Positions 46,672-55,161 of a stretch of 64,000 nt of DNA are shown piece after piece. The translations under genes were made by a program, and so were the position numbers. The stretch is taken from assembly GCF_000245735.1 (NCBI RefSeq), contig NZ_AHTH01000002.1, positions 62,001 to 126,000 of the forward strand, written 5' to 3'. Position 1 is the stretch's first letter, and each line of letters begins with the position of its first letter. Under the pieces are notes generated by a model. The model was given only the letters and a program-made list of their open reading frames with translations. It was not told the DNA's origin and searched no databases. The stretch comes from Alishewanella jeotgali KCTC 22429 (GTDB lineage Bacteria > Pseudomonadota > Gammaproteobacteria > Enterobacterales > Alteromonadaceae).

Positions 46672-46690
46672 CCCAGGGCTTAGCCCTGGG
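46672..46690. terminator. Convergent terminator hairpin, maeA / zapA
   Basis: The symmetric 8-bp stem CCCAGGGC-tta-GCCCTGGG overlaps the last codons of zapA. It has no long T run, so it may act weakly on both genes. Confidence 0.6.
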
Positions 46691-46937
46691 TGCTTGTTTG
46701 GATTGCTTTGAGTAAATTGGCCAACGTGGCTTGTTGTTGTTTCATTTCAGCCAATACATTTACCGCTGTCAGCATAAGTAATTGGTCACGACTGGCCAGC
46801 GGTTGCTGTGTAGCCTGTAAGGTTATCCGCTGTTCTAATTCGCTGGCAACCTGCTGCAATACTAACTCTAAATCCGACTCAGCCTTAAAACGGTAGTGTC
46901 GCCCGGCGATGGTAATACTATAAGGTCGAACACTCAT
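46680..46937 (-). CDS. zapA: Cell division protein ZapA
   Basis: An 85-residue protein with the ZapA head motif (SITIAGRHYRFKAESDLE, about 7-24) followed by a helix and a coiled coil (about 50-85). ZapA bundles FtsZ filaments at mid-cell. It is slightly short (E. coli 109). Its start overlaps the stop of the TIGR02449 gene by four bases, so the two are translationally coupled. No 6S RNA gene lies on its downstream side, where the maeA end is only 21 bases away. Confidence 0.92.
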   Translation of the reverse strand: MSVRPYSITIAGRHYRFKAESDLELVLQQVASELEQRITLQATQQPLASRDQLLMLTAVNVLAEMKQQQATLANLLKAIQTSTQG

Positions 46938-47140
46938 TGAGGTTGTTGAGTAAGCTCAGTTAACAATTGCGTCATTTGCTGAGCGAGCTTTGCCTGACTG
47001 TCGTCTTTCTCCATCATCTCCAGTTGTAACAGCTCGTGCTGTTCTTGTAAGTTATTTAACTGTTGTTGTAATTTGATATTCTTACTGATAAGTTCTTTTA
47101 CTGCATCTTGCAGCTGGTCAAATAATGTGACAGTGCTCAT
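46934..47140 (-). CDS. TIGR02449-like short coiled-coil protein
   Basis: A 68-residue protein that is one long coiled coil with Leu/Gln-rich heptads (LFDQLQDAVKELISKNIKLQ at about 6-25). It matches the small ZapB-like family usually found directly before zapA in gammaproteobacteria, and the ATGA overlap with zapA supports a shared role in cell division. The activity of the family is not established. Confidence 0.82.
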   Translation of the reverse strand: MSTVTLFDQLQDAVKELISKNIKLQQQLNNLQEQHELLQLEMMEKDDSQAKLAQQMTQLLTELTQQPQ

Positions 47141-47384
47141 ATCGATTTCCGGCCCTTGAAGAAAAGGCGCTACACTAATAAAAGCCGCAACGGAATACCA
47201 GTTTTAACGGAACATCCACTACTGATCGCCGGATTTATACTCAAATCATCTAACTTTCAATGTTAAATCCGACTCCAAGGGGCAATGCAGCCAAATTGCA
47301 GACCAGCCATAGTTTTGATCTGGAACAGCATTTTACTTGAGAATTGGCTTTATATTAGCGCAGAATAAATTAAAGGGGTTTAAT

Positions 47385-47822
47385 ATGCTTAAAACTGTTA
47401 GTGTTGAAAGTGTCATGCAGGATGGCTTTGCCGTAGCGGCCCGGATCGGTGAGCACCAGCTGATGATTGATCAGCCTGTTACAGCAAAAGGGACTGGGTT
47501 GGGGCCGACGCCCTTGCAGATGTTACTTTTTGCCGTTGGCGGCTGTATTGCCACTATTGGCCGGATTGCCGCCTTTCAACAGAAAATCGCACTACACGGG
47601 ATGCGGATCACCGTCGAGGGGGATTATGACCCAGATGCGCTGATGGGCAAGGCGACGACCGAGCGGGCAGGCTTTCAGCAGATCCGGATCCTGGCTGAGA
47701 TTGACGCCGATCTGTCGGTGGAGCAGAAGCAACGCTTTCTTGATGAAGTATGCGCCCGCTGCCCGCTGCATGATAACCTGCTAACGGGGACTCAGGTCGC
47801 GCATCAATTGGTGAGCAGCTGA
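47385..47822 (+). CDS. OsmC family protein
   Basis: A 145-residue protein of the OsmC/Ohr fold. The family features are the strand GLGPTPLQMLLFAVGGCIATI (about 45-65), with a peroxidatic-type Cys in GGC (about 61), and the second Cys in EVCARCPLHDNLL (about 122-134, CARC). It may reduce organic peroxides, but the sub-family is not clearly Ohr. The ATG at 47385 is behind AAAGGGG; an upstream TTG in frame has no good site. Its last 19 bases overlap the end of the convergent diguanylate cyclase gene. Confidence 0.85.
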   Translation: MLKTVSVESVMQDGFAVAARIGEHQLMIDQPVTAKGTGLGPTPLQMLLFAVGGCIATIGRIAAFQQKIALHGMRITVEGDYDPDALMGKATTERAGFQQIRILAEIDADLSVEQKQRFLDEVCARCPLHDNLLTGTQVAHQLVSS

Positions 47823-50788
47823 GTCGGCTTTGCGATAACGGCCTGAGCGCGACCACGATGCTTGCCCTGATAGAGGGCGTCGTCGGCAAGTTTTACCCAC
47901 TGTTCGAGCGAACTGCAACTGACGGGTAGCTGCGCTATGCCGAAAGTCGCGCTCAGCTTTAATATGGCGCCCTGGTATGAGCAGGGCTCCTGCTGCATCT
48001 CTCGTAGTAAGGCCTCACAAAATACTTTGGCATCACTTGCTGTACAGTCCGCCAGAGCCAGAATAAATTCTTCGCCTCCCCAGCGCCCAGTCAGATCGCT
48101 GCCTCTCGCCCTTGTACTTAGCTTAGCAGCGAAATGCTGCAGGGCGGCATCACCTGCGGCGTGACCAAACTGGTCATTAATGCTCTTGAAATAATCCAGA
48201 TCAATTAACACCAGGCTAAGAGATTGCTGACTGCGTTGTAACTGTAAACGTAAACGTTGAAAGTGTTCCGTAAAACCGGCGCGATTTAATAACCCCGTTA
48301 GCTCATCATGATCAGCTTTGTTTTGCAGTTGTTGTGCTAACAATTCAAGCTCCTGCGTTCTGGCACTAACCAGGCCGGCCAGACGTGCGTTGCGTCTTCT
48401 TAAATTAAGCTCTCGCAGATAGACACTTAATAACAAGGTAGTTAGGAAAACGACAGCAGAGACAATCCATAAGTAAGGTGAATACCACCAGGGTGCAGCG
48501 ACCTGAATTTGGATTCGCAATGGCTCTGCGGATTGGATACCCTGACTATTCTGGCCAATCACTTCTAACAGGTAATTGCCGGGAGCTAAGCCTAAATAAC
48601 GTAATTCGCGGTTACGGGTTGCGCTACTCCAGTTCGATGAAAACCCTAGCAGACGGTATCGGATAGTGTTTTTGTCTGGTTCACGGTAGTCCAGAACTGA
48701 GACACCGATCACCAATTCCCGAAAGTTAGCCGGTAACGCAATTTGCGTCTGATTAACAGGATAATGCCGGGTCTGATCTCTGCCATCGATTTCAACCTGG
48801 CTCAGCGCGACTCTGGGCACAGGCATATACTCGGCCTCTATATCAAATTTGCTATTGGCGACCCCCATAGCGGTACCCAGCAAAAAGCTGCCGTCGGGTA
48901 ACAATAGATGGGCATTACGCTGCATCGTCAGATCGGGTAGGCCATCATTCAGACTATAACTGGTAAAACGTTGGCTGTGCTCATTAAAGCGGGCAGGACC
49001 ATGATTAGTCAAAGCCCATAACCGTTGTTGCTGATCGAGGAAGGCGCCGGTAATAAAGACACTTGGCAGTCCTTGCTCGGTTAAAAATTGTGAACTGCTG
49101 CCGCTTTGTAGATCAAGGCGCCACAGCCCATATTCGGAGCAAAGCCAAACTATTGTTTCAGCGACAGGTAATACACAATTAAATCCTTCAACCAGATTGG
49201 CGACACCGGTTTCTACCTGGTGCCAGCTTTGCCCGACAGGTCTTTTATACAATCCGGAGTAACGGGTTGCTGCATATAGATTGCCGCTTTGATCAGTGAC
49301 GATCTGATAAATCTGGTCGCCGCTGTTTGTCGCCAGGTTAGTCAGGCTAATAGTCGCCTGCTGCGTTTGCGGTTGCCAGCGAAGTAGACCCCGCTGCCAA
49401 ACCCCCAGATAAAAATCGCCGTCAGTAGAGATATGAAAGGCAGTAATAGCGCCCGGAGGAATACCTGCCAGCTCAAAAGGCGTCAGCTCTGGTCTAAGCC
49501 GGCCATCCTGCATTTGATATAAGCCACTGTCTGTCGCCAGCCAGAGCGAGCCGTCAGGCTGCGAAGCAAATTGATAAATTTTGCGAATATTATGTTGTTG
49601 GCGATACAGAACCTGATGCCACTGGTTGCTGGCATGCTCCAGCCAGATTAAGGCACCGTGTGCGGCTATCCAGATATTACGTTGCTGGTCCTGATACAGG
49701 GCACTAATCAAACGACTTGCCGCCTGTTGCAGGGGGCTCGGTAGTTGACTACTCAAGGGTTGAAAAGCCCGTTGTTGCGGATTACCGATAAAGAGTCCCT
49801 GATCCCGGCTACCTACCCAGAGTTGGCTGTCGGCGTTTTCATAGAGGGTTCGGACATCGACATCCGGCAGATAATTAAAGCCCTGACGATTTTTAATCCA
49901 CTGCTTAGCCTCGGTATCATATAAAAATAATCCTTCGGTGCTGCCGACCCATAAATAATTATCCGGACTTTGATAAAGTACATTTACTCGGGGAGAGGCG
50001 ACTTGCGCCGGCATTTCCAGACGGGCAAAACAGTCACAGCCGGAATGATACTGATAAACCCCCGTGGCCGAACTGGCCCAGATACCCGAGCTAAAATGCT
50101 GAATAGCGCGTACTTCACGCGCTCGTTCAAGGATATTTTTTTCCGGTTGCGGCAACAGATAGCGTTTTACCTGCTGCTCTGTATTAAGCAGCACTATGCC
50201 GTCAGCGGTGGCAAACCAAAGACCTTCAGCCGATTCAGTGATCCACCAGATCCGGTTCTTATGCAATGGATGTTCGAGCTCCGGCGCCGCATAACGCTTG
50301 ATCTCCCTGGGGTTAGCTAAATCAATATAGTTAACCCCCGCGACAGTACCAATCCATAAACGTTGCTTGCTATCCAGAAATAAGGTTTGTACCCGATCAG
50401 ATGCCAGCGCGTCAGGATCGCCACTATCGGCCCGGAAATTGTACTGAACATCGTTTGCAGCAGCGAGATAGGTTAAACCATGACCCCAACTGGCCATCCA
50501 GATAGCGCCATTATTCTCTAATACAAATTTATTGACATTTTGCCGCCGTAAACCACTTTCTGCGACACTTAGCCAATTAACGCTTTCGCTGCCATCAAAC
50601 CGTAACAGTCCGTCGCTGTCCGTTGCCAGCCACATAAAGCCATGCTGGTCCTGAGTGATGTGATAAACCGAAGACTGTCGGGCGGTCAGCTTATCGGTAG
50701 GTGGGCTAAACACATAGTCTATGTCTGCAACAGCACTGAAACAGCATATCGCCAGTAGAAGTAGCAAGGGTTGCAACAACTTTGACAT
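47804..50788 (-). CDS. Two-component-regulator-propeller diguanylate cyclase
   Basis: A 994-residue membrane sensor. A signal segment (about 1-21) leads to a periplasmic region made of many Reg_prop repeats (for example QDQHGFMWLATDSDGLLRF, about 47-65), which should fold into two beta-propellers up to about residue 690. A Y_Y_Y domain follows (about 710-780), then a membrane helix (about 785-805), a short coiled coil and a GGDEF domain (about 840-985). The active site GRWGGEEF is intact, and RGSD five residues before it is an inhibitory I-site. So c-di-GMP synthesis is expected in response to an extracellular ligand, probably a saccharide. It is a single-gene unit. Confidence 0.92.
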   Translation of the reverse strand: MSKLLQPLLLLLAICCFSAVADIDYVFSPPTDKLTARQSSVYHITQDQHGFMWLATDSDGLLRFDGSESVNWLSVAESGLRRQNVNKFVLENNGAIWMASWGHGLTYLAAANDVQYNFRADSGDPDALASDRVQTLFLDSKQRLWIGTVAGVNYIDLANPREIKRYAAPELEHPLHKNRIWWITESAEGLWFATADGIVLLNTEQQVKRYLLPQPEKNILERAREVRAIQHFSSGIWASSATGVYQYHSGCDCFARLEMPAQVASPRVNVLYQSPDNYLWVGSTEGLFLYDTEAKQWIKNRQGFNYLPDVDVRTLYENADSQLWVGSRDQGLFIGNPQQRAFQPLSSQLPSPLQQAASRLISALYQDQQRNIWIAAHGALIWLEHASNQWHQVLYRQQHNIRKIYQFASQPDGSLWLATDSGLYQMQDGRLRPELTPFELAGIPPGAITAFHISTDGDFYLGVWQRGLLRWQPQTQQATISLTNLATNSGDQIYQIVTDQSGNLYAATRYSGLYKRPVGQSWHQVETGVANLVEGFNCVLPVAETIVWLCSEYGLWRLDLQSGSSSQFLTEQGLPSVFITGAFLDQQQRLWALTNHGPARFNEHSQRFTSYSLNDGLPDLTMQRNAHLLLPDGSFLLGTAMGVANSKFDIEAEYMPVPRVALSQVEIDGRDQTRHYPVNQTQIALPANFRELVIGVSVLDYREPDKNTIRYRLLGFSSNWSSATRNRELRYLGLAPGNYLLEVIGQNSQGIQSAEPLRIQIQVAAPWWYSPYLWIVSAVVFLTTLLLSVYLRELNLRRRNARLAGLVSARTQELELLAQQLQNKADHDELTGLLNRAGFTEHFQRLRLQLQRSQQSLSLVLIDLDYFKSINDQFGHAAGDAALQHFAAKLSTRARGSDLTGRWGGEEFILALADCTASDAKVFCEALLREMQQEPCSYQGAILKLSATFGIAQLPVSCSSLEQWVKLADDALYQGKHRGRAQAVIAKPTQLLTN

Positions 50789-51023
50789 CAGACCCGGACT
50801 AATATTATTTGAGCGTATTCAAGTTATACCTGTTTTAATAAAAAAGCACAATCTGACCTTGGTCTGGCGTCAGGTTAAGCAGATCGCAAGCTTTAATCTG
50901 CAAGGTGTTTACTGTTAAGATCAGGGTTGGCGGACAAATTGGGTTCGCAACAGGATCAAAGTCAGAACAGGCCGGTTTTGACTTGCAGTCATCAGAGCGT
51001 CCACGGCCGGCGCGGTAGTTGTT

Positions 51024-52001
51024 GTGATCAGATACGTTTTGCTCGTTATTCTGCTGCTTAGCATTAGCAGTCCGGTATTTGCCAATCCAGGCAATTTTGA
51101 ACAGGCCAAAGTTACCCTCAAGCAAATTTATCAGGGCCATGAACGTACCTTTTATTGCGATTGTGCGATCAGTTGGGTTGGACGCAGTGGTGGTCGGGTT
51201 GATCATCAAAGCTGTGGCTTCGAAGTCTATGCGCCCCGGGGTACCCCTAGTGAGGCAACGCTGGCCAGAGCGGCTCGTTCAGAAGTGGAGCATATTATTC
51301 CGATCTCCTGGGTGGGGAAGCAATTAAAATGCTGGCAAAACGGCGGCCGTAAGAACTGCCAGCAACAGGATCCGTTATTTAACCTGATTGAAGCTGATCT
51401 GTTTAATCTGACCTATGCCGTAGGACAGATCAATGGTCTGCGGGCCGATCTGCCCTTTGGTATGGTTGGGCAAGAATTCAGCGGTCAGTTTGGCCGCTGT
51501 GATATCCGGATTGATACCAAACAGCGTAAGGTTCAGCCCAAGGCAGATATCCGCGGCGATATTGCGCGGGTGGCGTTTTATATGGCCGATCGCTACAACC
51601 TGAAATTAAGCCGCCAGGATCAGCAAATGTTTCTGGCTTGGCACAGTCAGGATCCGGTTTCAGAGAAAGAGCGGCAGATCCACCAGCGCACAGCTATGCA
51701 GACCGGGCGTAATAATCCTTTTGTAACCGGTGAAAAAAGCTGGCAGCTAGGCTTTGCTACCAGCGGCATTGGCTTAACCGCTGCCGGTTGGGACAACCGC
51801 AACGACACGCAGGTTGCCAAAGTGGAAAGCAGCAGCAAAGTGACAGGTCCAATCCATGCTAACCGCAACTCCAAAATCTATCACCGGCCGGATTGCCCCA
51901 ATTATCAAAGTATGGCGCCAGCAAACCGGGTGATTTTCCAAACCATATCTGAAGCCGAGCAACAGGGCTATCGGGTGGCGGCGAATTGTCCGGCAATATA
52001 A
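51024..52001 (+). CDS. endA: Endonuclease I with C-terminal Ada-like zinc domain
   Basis: A 325-residue exported nuclease. A signal peptide (MIRYVLLVILLLSISSPVFA) precedes the EndA domain (about 22-230) with the beta-beta-alpha-metal active site ARSEVEHIIPISWVG (about 84-98) and NLIEADLFNLTYAVGQINGLR (about 116-136). The C-terminal 55 residues (about 270-325) resemble an Ada-type zinc-binding module: ANRNSKIYHRPDCPNYQ then VIFQTISEAEQQGYRVAANC. E. coli EndA (235 residues) lacks this tail. The start is GTG at 51024. It degrades periplasmic or extracellular DNA; the tail may help grip DNA. Confidence 0.9.
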   Translation: MIRYVLLVILLLSISSPVFANPGNFEQAKVTLKQIYQGHERTFYCDCAISWVGRSGGRVDHQSCGFEVYAPRGTPSEATLARAARSEVEHIIPISWVGKQLKCWQNGGRKNCQQQDPLFNLIEADLFNLTYAVGQINGLRADLPFGMVGQEFSGQFGRCDIRIDTKQRKVQPKADIRGDIARVAFYMADRYNLKLSRQDQQMFLAWHSQDPVSEKERQIHQRTAMQTGRNNPFVTGEKSWQLGFATSGIGLTAAGWDNRNDTQVAKVESSSKVTGPIHANRNSKIYHRPDCPNYQSMAPANRVIFQTISEAEQQGYRVAANCPAI

Positions 52002-52067
52002 AAAACAGACCAAGGAATTAATTTACCGCCGTAAGCTCTAAGCAAAATCTTAACTAAGGAGCCGGCT

Positions 52068-52727
52068 ATGCTAAATAAAGATTTTCTTAACAAATTACTG
52101 AGTAATGGTACAGGGCTGACTGGTGCACCGGGCACCGGTGGTAGCATCAATGACTTATTAAAAGGTCGGGCCGGTGCTGCCGTAGCCGGCGGCGCACTAG
52201 GGTATTTGCTGGGAAGTAAAAAGGGCCGGCAACTCGGAGGCAAGGTGCTAACCTACGGTGGCCTGGCCGCGCTTGGTGTACTGGCTTACAAGGCCTATGG
52301 TAACTGGCAGCAGCAACAGGGAAATCAGCCAGCAAGCAGCACAGCGGCCGAGCTGCATACTGAAAGCGGTTGCCGTGCCATTCTGGTCTGCTTGATTGCT
52401 GCTGCAAAAGCGGATGGTCATATTGATGAGCGTGAGCTACAGCTGATTGAGCAGGAAATCAGCAGACTGACCACGGATGCCGGGATCCGGCAATTTGTTG
52501 ATGCTGAACTGAAAAAACCACTGGATCCGGCCGCGGTGGCAAGATTAGCTACCTCAGAACAACTGGCTGCCGAGATGTATATGGCGACCTTGCTGGTGAT
52601 CGATGAAGAGAGCTTTATGGAGCGTAGCTATCTGACCGAGTTGGCCAGACAGCTAAAGTTACCGGAAAGCTTGCAGCTGGAGCTGCGGCAGCAAGTTAAG
52701 GCTGCGGGCCAATTGGTAGCCGGATAA
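52068..52727 (+). CDS. DUF533 (YebE-like) inner-membrane protein
   Basis: A 219-residue protein. The N-terminal part is Gly-rich (about 13-48) and leads to a hydrophobic segment (about 63-78, GGLAALGVLAYKAYG). The C-terminal part (about 95-215) is a helical TerB-like domain with the acidic pattern AAAKADGHIDERELQLIEQE (about 107-126). YebE homologues are induced by envelope stress in E. coli; the function is unknown. AAGGAG stands before the ATG. A terminator shared with the next gene follows. Confidence 0.83.
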   Translation: MLNKDFLNKLLSNGTGLTGAPGTGGSINDLLKGRAGAAVAGGALGYLLGSKKGRQLGGKVLTYGGLAALGVLAYKAYGNWQQQQGNQPASSTAAELHTESGCRAILVCLIAAAKADGHIDERELQLIEQEISRLTTDAGIRQFVDAELKKPLDPAAVARLATSEQLAAEMYMATLLVIDEESFMERSYLTELARQLKLPESLQLELRQQVKAAGQLVAG

Positions 52728-52730
52728 ACG

Positions 52731-52764
52731 AAAAAGTAGGCGCCACTGCCGGCGCCTACTTTTA
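52731..52764. terminator. Bidirectional terminator, DUF533 gene / yghU
   Basis: A 12-13-bp stem AAAAGTAGGCGCC-actgcc-GGCGCCTACTTTT lies between convergent genes and touches the yghU stop codon. Confidence 0.9.
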
Positions 52765-53598
52765 CAAACCGAAGGGCGCAAAATCAGCCGTGCTGTGGCG
52801 TTCAGCCAGACCTGGTGTATCACCAAAGTTACGGTTTACCAGATAGCCGCGTTTTACCGCCGGACGTGCGTCCAGTTGTTGTGCCCAGCGCAACACATGC
52901 TGGTAGCTGCCGACATCCAAAAATTCAGCTGCATCGTAAAGCCGGCCCAATACCAGGCCGCCATACCAGGGCCAGATTGCCATATCGGCAATGCTGTATT
53001 CGTTACCAGCAACAAAGGGCTGGCGCGCCAGCTGCTTATCCAGCACATCCAACTGACGTTTGGTTTCCATAGCATAGCGGTTGATCGGGTATTCGTATTT
53101 TTCCGGCGCATAGGCGTAAAAATGACCAAAGCCGCCGCCAACAAAGGGGGCGCTACCCATTTGCCAGAATAACCAGTTCATCACTTCAGTTCGGGCGCCA
53201 GGCTCAGTGGGTAAAAAGGCCTGAAATTTTTCTGCCAGATACAACAAAATTGAGCCAGATTCAAATACCCGGATGCCGCGGTCACGGTCAAATAATGCCG
53301 GAATTTTCGAGTTAGGATTCAGTTCGACAAAGCCACTGCCAAATTGCGCACCGTCTTTGATGCTGATAAGCCAGGCATCATATTCAGCCGCATGACCGGC
53401 AGCTAATAACTCTTCCAGTAAGATTGTGACTTTTATGCCATTGGGCGTCGCCAGTGAATAAAGTTGCAGCGGATGTTCGCCAACGGGTAAAGGCTGCTGG
53501 TGAGTAGCGCCGGAAACCGGGCGGTTGATACTGGCAAAGGCGCCGCCATTTTCAGACTGCCATTGCCAGACTGCGGGTGGGGTATATGAGGTTGTCAT
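52762..53598 (-). CDS. yghU: Glutathione S-transferase family protein YghU
   Basis: A 278-residue protein (E. coli YghU is 288) with a thioredoxin-fold N-domain (SLATPNGIKVTILLEELL, about 47-64; NSKIPALFDRD, about 94-104; VFESGSILLYLAEKF, about 109-123) and an all-helical C-domain (about 135-260). YghU-type enzymes bind two glutathione molecules and have disulfide-bond reductase activity. The N-terminus (YTPPAVWQW) is the family's extension. Single-gene unit on the minus strand. Confidence 0.93.
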   Translation of the reverse strand: MTTSYTPPAVWQWQSENGGAFASINRPVSGATHQQPLPVGEHPLQLYSLATPNGIKVTILLEELLAAGHAAEYDAWLISIKDGAQFGSGFVELNPNSKIPALFDRDRGIRVFESGSILLYLAEKFQAFLPTEPGARTEVMNWLFWQMGSAPFVGGGFGHFYAYAPEKYEYPINRYAMETKRQLDVLDKQLARQPFVAGNEYSIADMAIWPWYGGLVLGRLYDAAEFLDVGSYQHVLRWAQQLDARPAVKRGYLVNRNFGDTPGLAERHSTADFAPFGL

Positions 53599-53748
53599 CC
53601 TATGCTCCTGTGATCTGTATTTATTCTAAATCGGGCCGATATTGATAAACTACAAGGCCATTAAGACATTTTTTACACTTCAGTTCAGCTATTTGTCATT
53701 TTTATCCCGTACACTAAGTTAGTTTGAGATCGCTACAGGGAGTAATTT

Positions 53749-54834
53749 ATGCAGAGATTAATTGCTTTGGCCGTCGCCTTGGGTATTGTTAACCCGGCAC
53801 TGGGCGCTGAGGCGGAGCAACGTCTGGAACAATGTTTAGCCCTTGCCGATCAGCAGCGACTCAGTTGTTATGACGATATAGTCAAAGCCATGCAAAAGCA
53901 GCGTTTACTGGCTGAGCGACAGCCAGTAACGGCGGTTGCCCAAACTGTAGCAGAACAGCCCGATACGACGGACGCCGAGCCAGTCACAGCTGCGCCGGTA
54001 ATTCCAGTTGCTACCATCCTACAAAGCTTGTGGGAACTTACCGAACAGGATAAACGCGGCACCTTTCGGGTGCGTACCTATCAACCTAACTTTATTTTGC
54101 CAGTGCATTACAGTAGCGGTGTAAACCGCCAACCGGCAAGTCCAACCCGCAGCGGTGCCGAGCTACAGGAAAACTATAAAGATATTGAAACCAAGCTGCA
54201 GGTATCACTTCGGGCGAAAATTCTGGAAGACTGGCTATTGCCCAATGCCGATCTCTGGTTCGCCTACACCCAGACCTCAATGTGGCAGCTGTGGAACTCA
54301 GAAGATTCGGCACCTTTTCGTAGTACCGACTATCAGCCGGAGGTGGTTTATGTAATCCCGACGGCTGAGTACTTAGGCGCTTTGCCCTTTGGCTGGCGGT
54401 TACAGATGCTGCAATTTGGTTTTGTGCACCAATCTAATGGTCAGAGCGAGCCGTTATCGCGCAGCTGGAACCGCTTTTATACCGCCGCAGCGTTCGAGCG
54501 CGAGCAGGTTGGACTTCTGCTGAAGTTTAATAAACGGGTTGCTGAATCATTGTCGGAAGACGATAACCCGGATCTGACAAACTTCCTGGGCAGTACCGAG
54601 CTACAACTGAACTGGCTACCGGGCAGTGCCACCGCTTCGTTAACCCGCAGAATGAACTGGCAGGATTTTTCCAAGGGCTCCTGGCAGCTGGATTTGACCT
54701 ATCCAATCAATAAGCAACAACCCGATGGTTTACGGCTGCATTTACAGCTATTTTCCGGTTACGCCGAGACCTTGCTGGATTACAATCACCGGCAAAATAG
54801 TATAGGCTTGGGCGTGATGTTATTTAACTTTTAA
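53749..54834 (+). CDS. pldA: Outer-membrane phospholipase A (PldA)
   Basis: A 361-residue exported protein. A signal peptide (MQRLIALAVALGIVNPALG) is followed by an N-terminal linker with Cys pairs and then a 12-stranded barrel of the OMPLA family. The catalytic Ser-His-Asn triad can be read in FVHQSNGQSEPLSRSWNRFY (about 225-244: His, Ser, Asn). It hydrolyses phospholipids in the outer leaflet of the outer membrane when it is damaged, as a calcium-dependent dimer. The linker between signal and barrel (about 20-95) is longer than in E. coli PldA (289 residues total) and has no known domain. Confidence 0.92.
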   Translation: MQRLIALAVALGIVNPALGAEAEQRLEQCLALADQQRLSCYDDIVKAMQKQRLLAERQPVTAVAQTVAEQPDTTDAEPVTAAPVIPVATILQSLWELTEQDKRGTFRVRTYQPNFILPVHYSSGVNRQPASPTRSGAELQENYKDIETKLQVSLRAKILEDWLLPNADLWFAYTQTSMWQLWNSEDSAPFRSTDYQPEVVYVIPTAEYLGALPFGWRLQMLQFGFVHQSNGQSEPLSRSWNRFYTAAAFEREQVGLLLKFNKRVAESLSEDDNPDLTNFLGSTELQLNWLPGSATASLTRRMNWQDFSKGSWQLDLTYPINKQQPDGLRLHLQLFSGYAETLLDYNHRQNSIGLGVMLFNF

Positions 54835-54878
54835 CTGTCAAACGACGATGAAGTGCCGACACACACGGCCAGTGCTGT

Positions 54879-55147
54879 TAGGGCGTGTTGACGTTTGCTG
54901 CTTAGATTTTGTTCACACTGGCGGCGCTTTGATCGCGAAACGAGGAGCGCAGTTTAGTTATTCTAAATAAGTGACGAGTGACAAAGAGCAAAGCGTCGCC
55001 AGTGCGAACCCTTCGGGCAGCGTTTGGCTGGCGTTTCTACTGCGTTATCGCTTGTTCATGTAGAATAACTACACATCACAAGCTCTGCCTTGTATAAACA
55101 CCAGCCAAACAGCTGCAAAAATAAGCAGCAAACGTCAACACGCCCTA
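54879..55147. repeat. MITE-like element with perfect 26-bp terminal inverted repeats
   Basis: A 269-bp gene-free element. Both ends carry the same 26 bases in inverted orientation, beginning TAGGGCGTGTTGACGTTTGC; the outermost TA could be a target duplication. Inside are two further long hairpins: one between CACTGGCGGCGCTTT (54916-54930) and AAAGCGTCGCCAGTG (54990-55004), and one between the CAGCGTTTGGCTGG region (55018-55031) and CCAGCCAAACAGCTG (55101-55115). No open frame is present. Ends, size and lack of genes fit a miniature inverted-repeat transposable element moved by a transposase elsewhere in the genome. It ends 15 bases before the next start codon, so it carries or replaces that gene's leader. 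Confidence 0.88.
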
Positions 55148-55161
55148 GAAAAGGATTTACC

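Noticed and set aside
46600-47384. 6S RNA gene beside zapA
   Set aside because: The usual place downstream of zapA is taken by the maeA end, and no long 6S-like hairpin is seen upstream.
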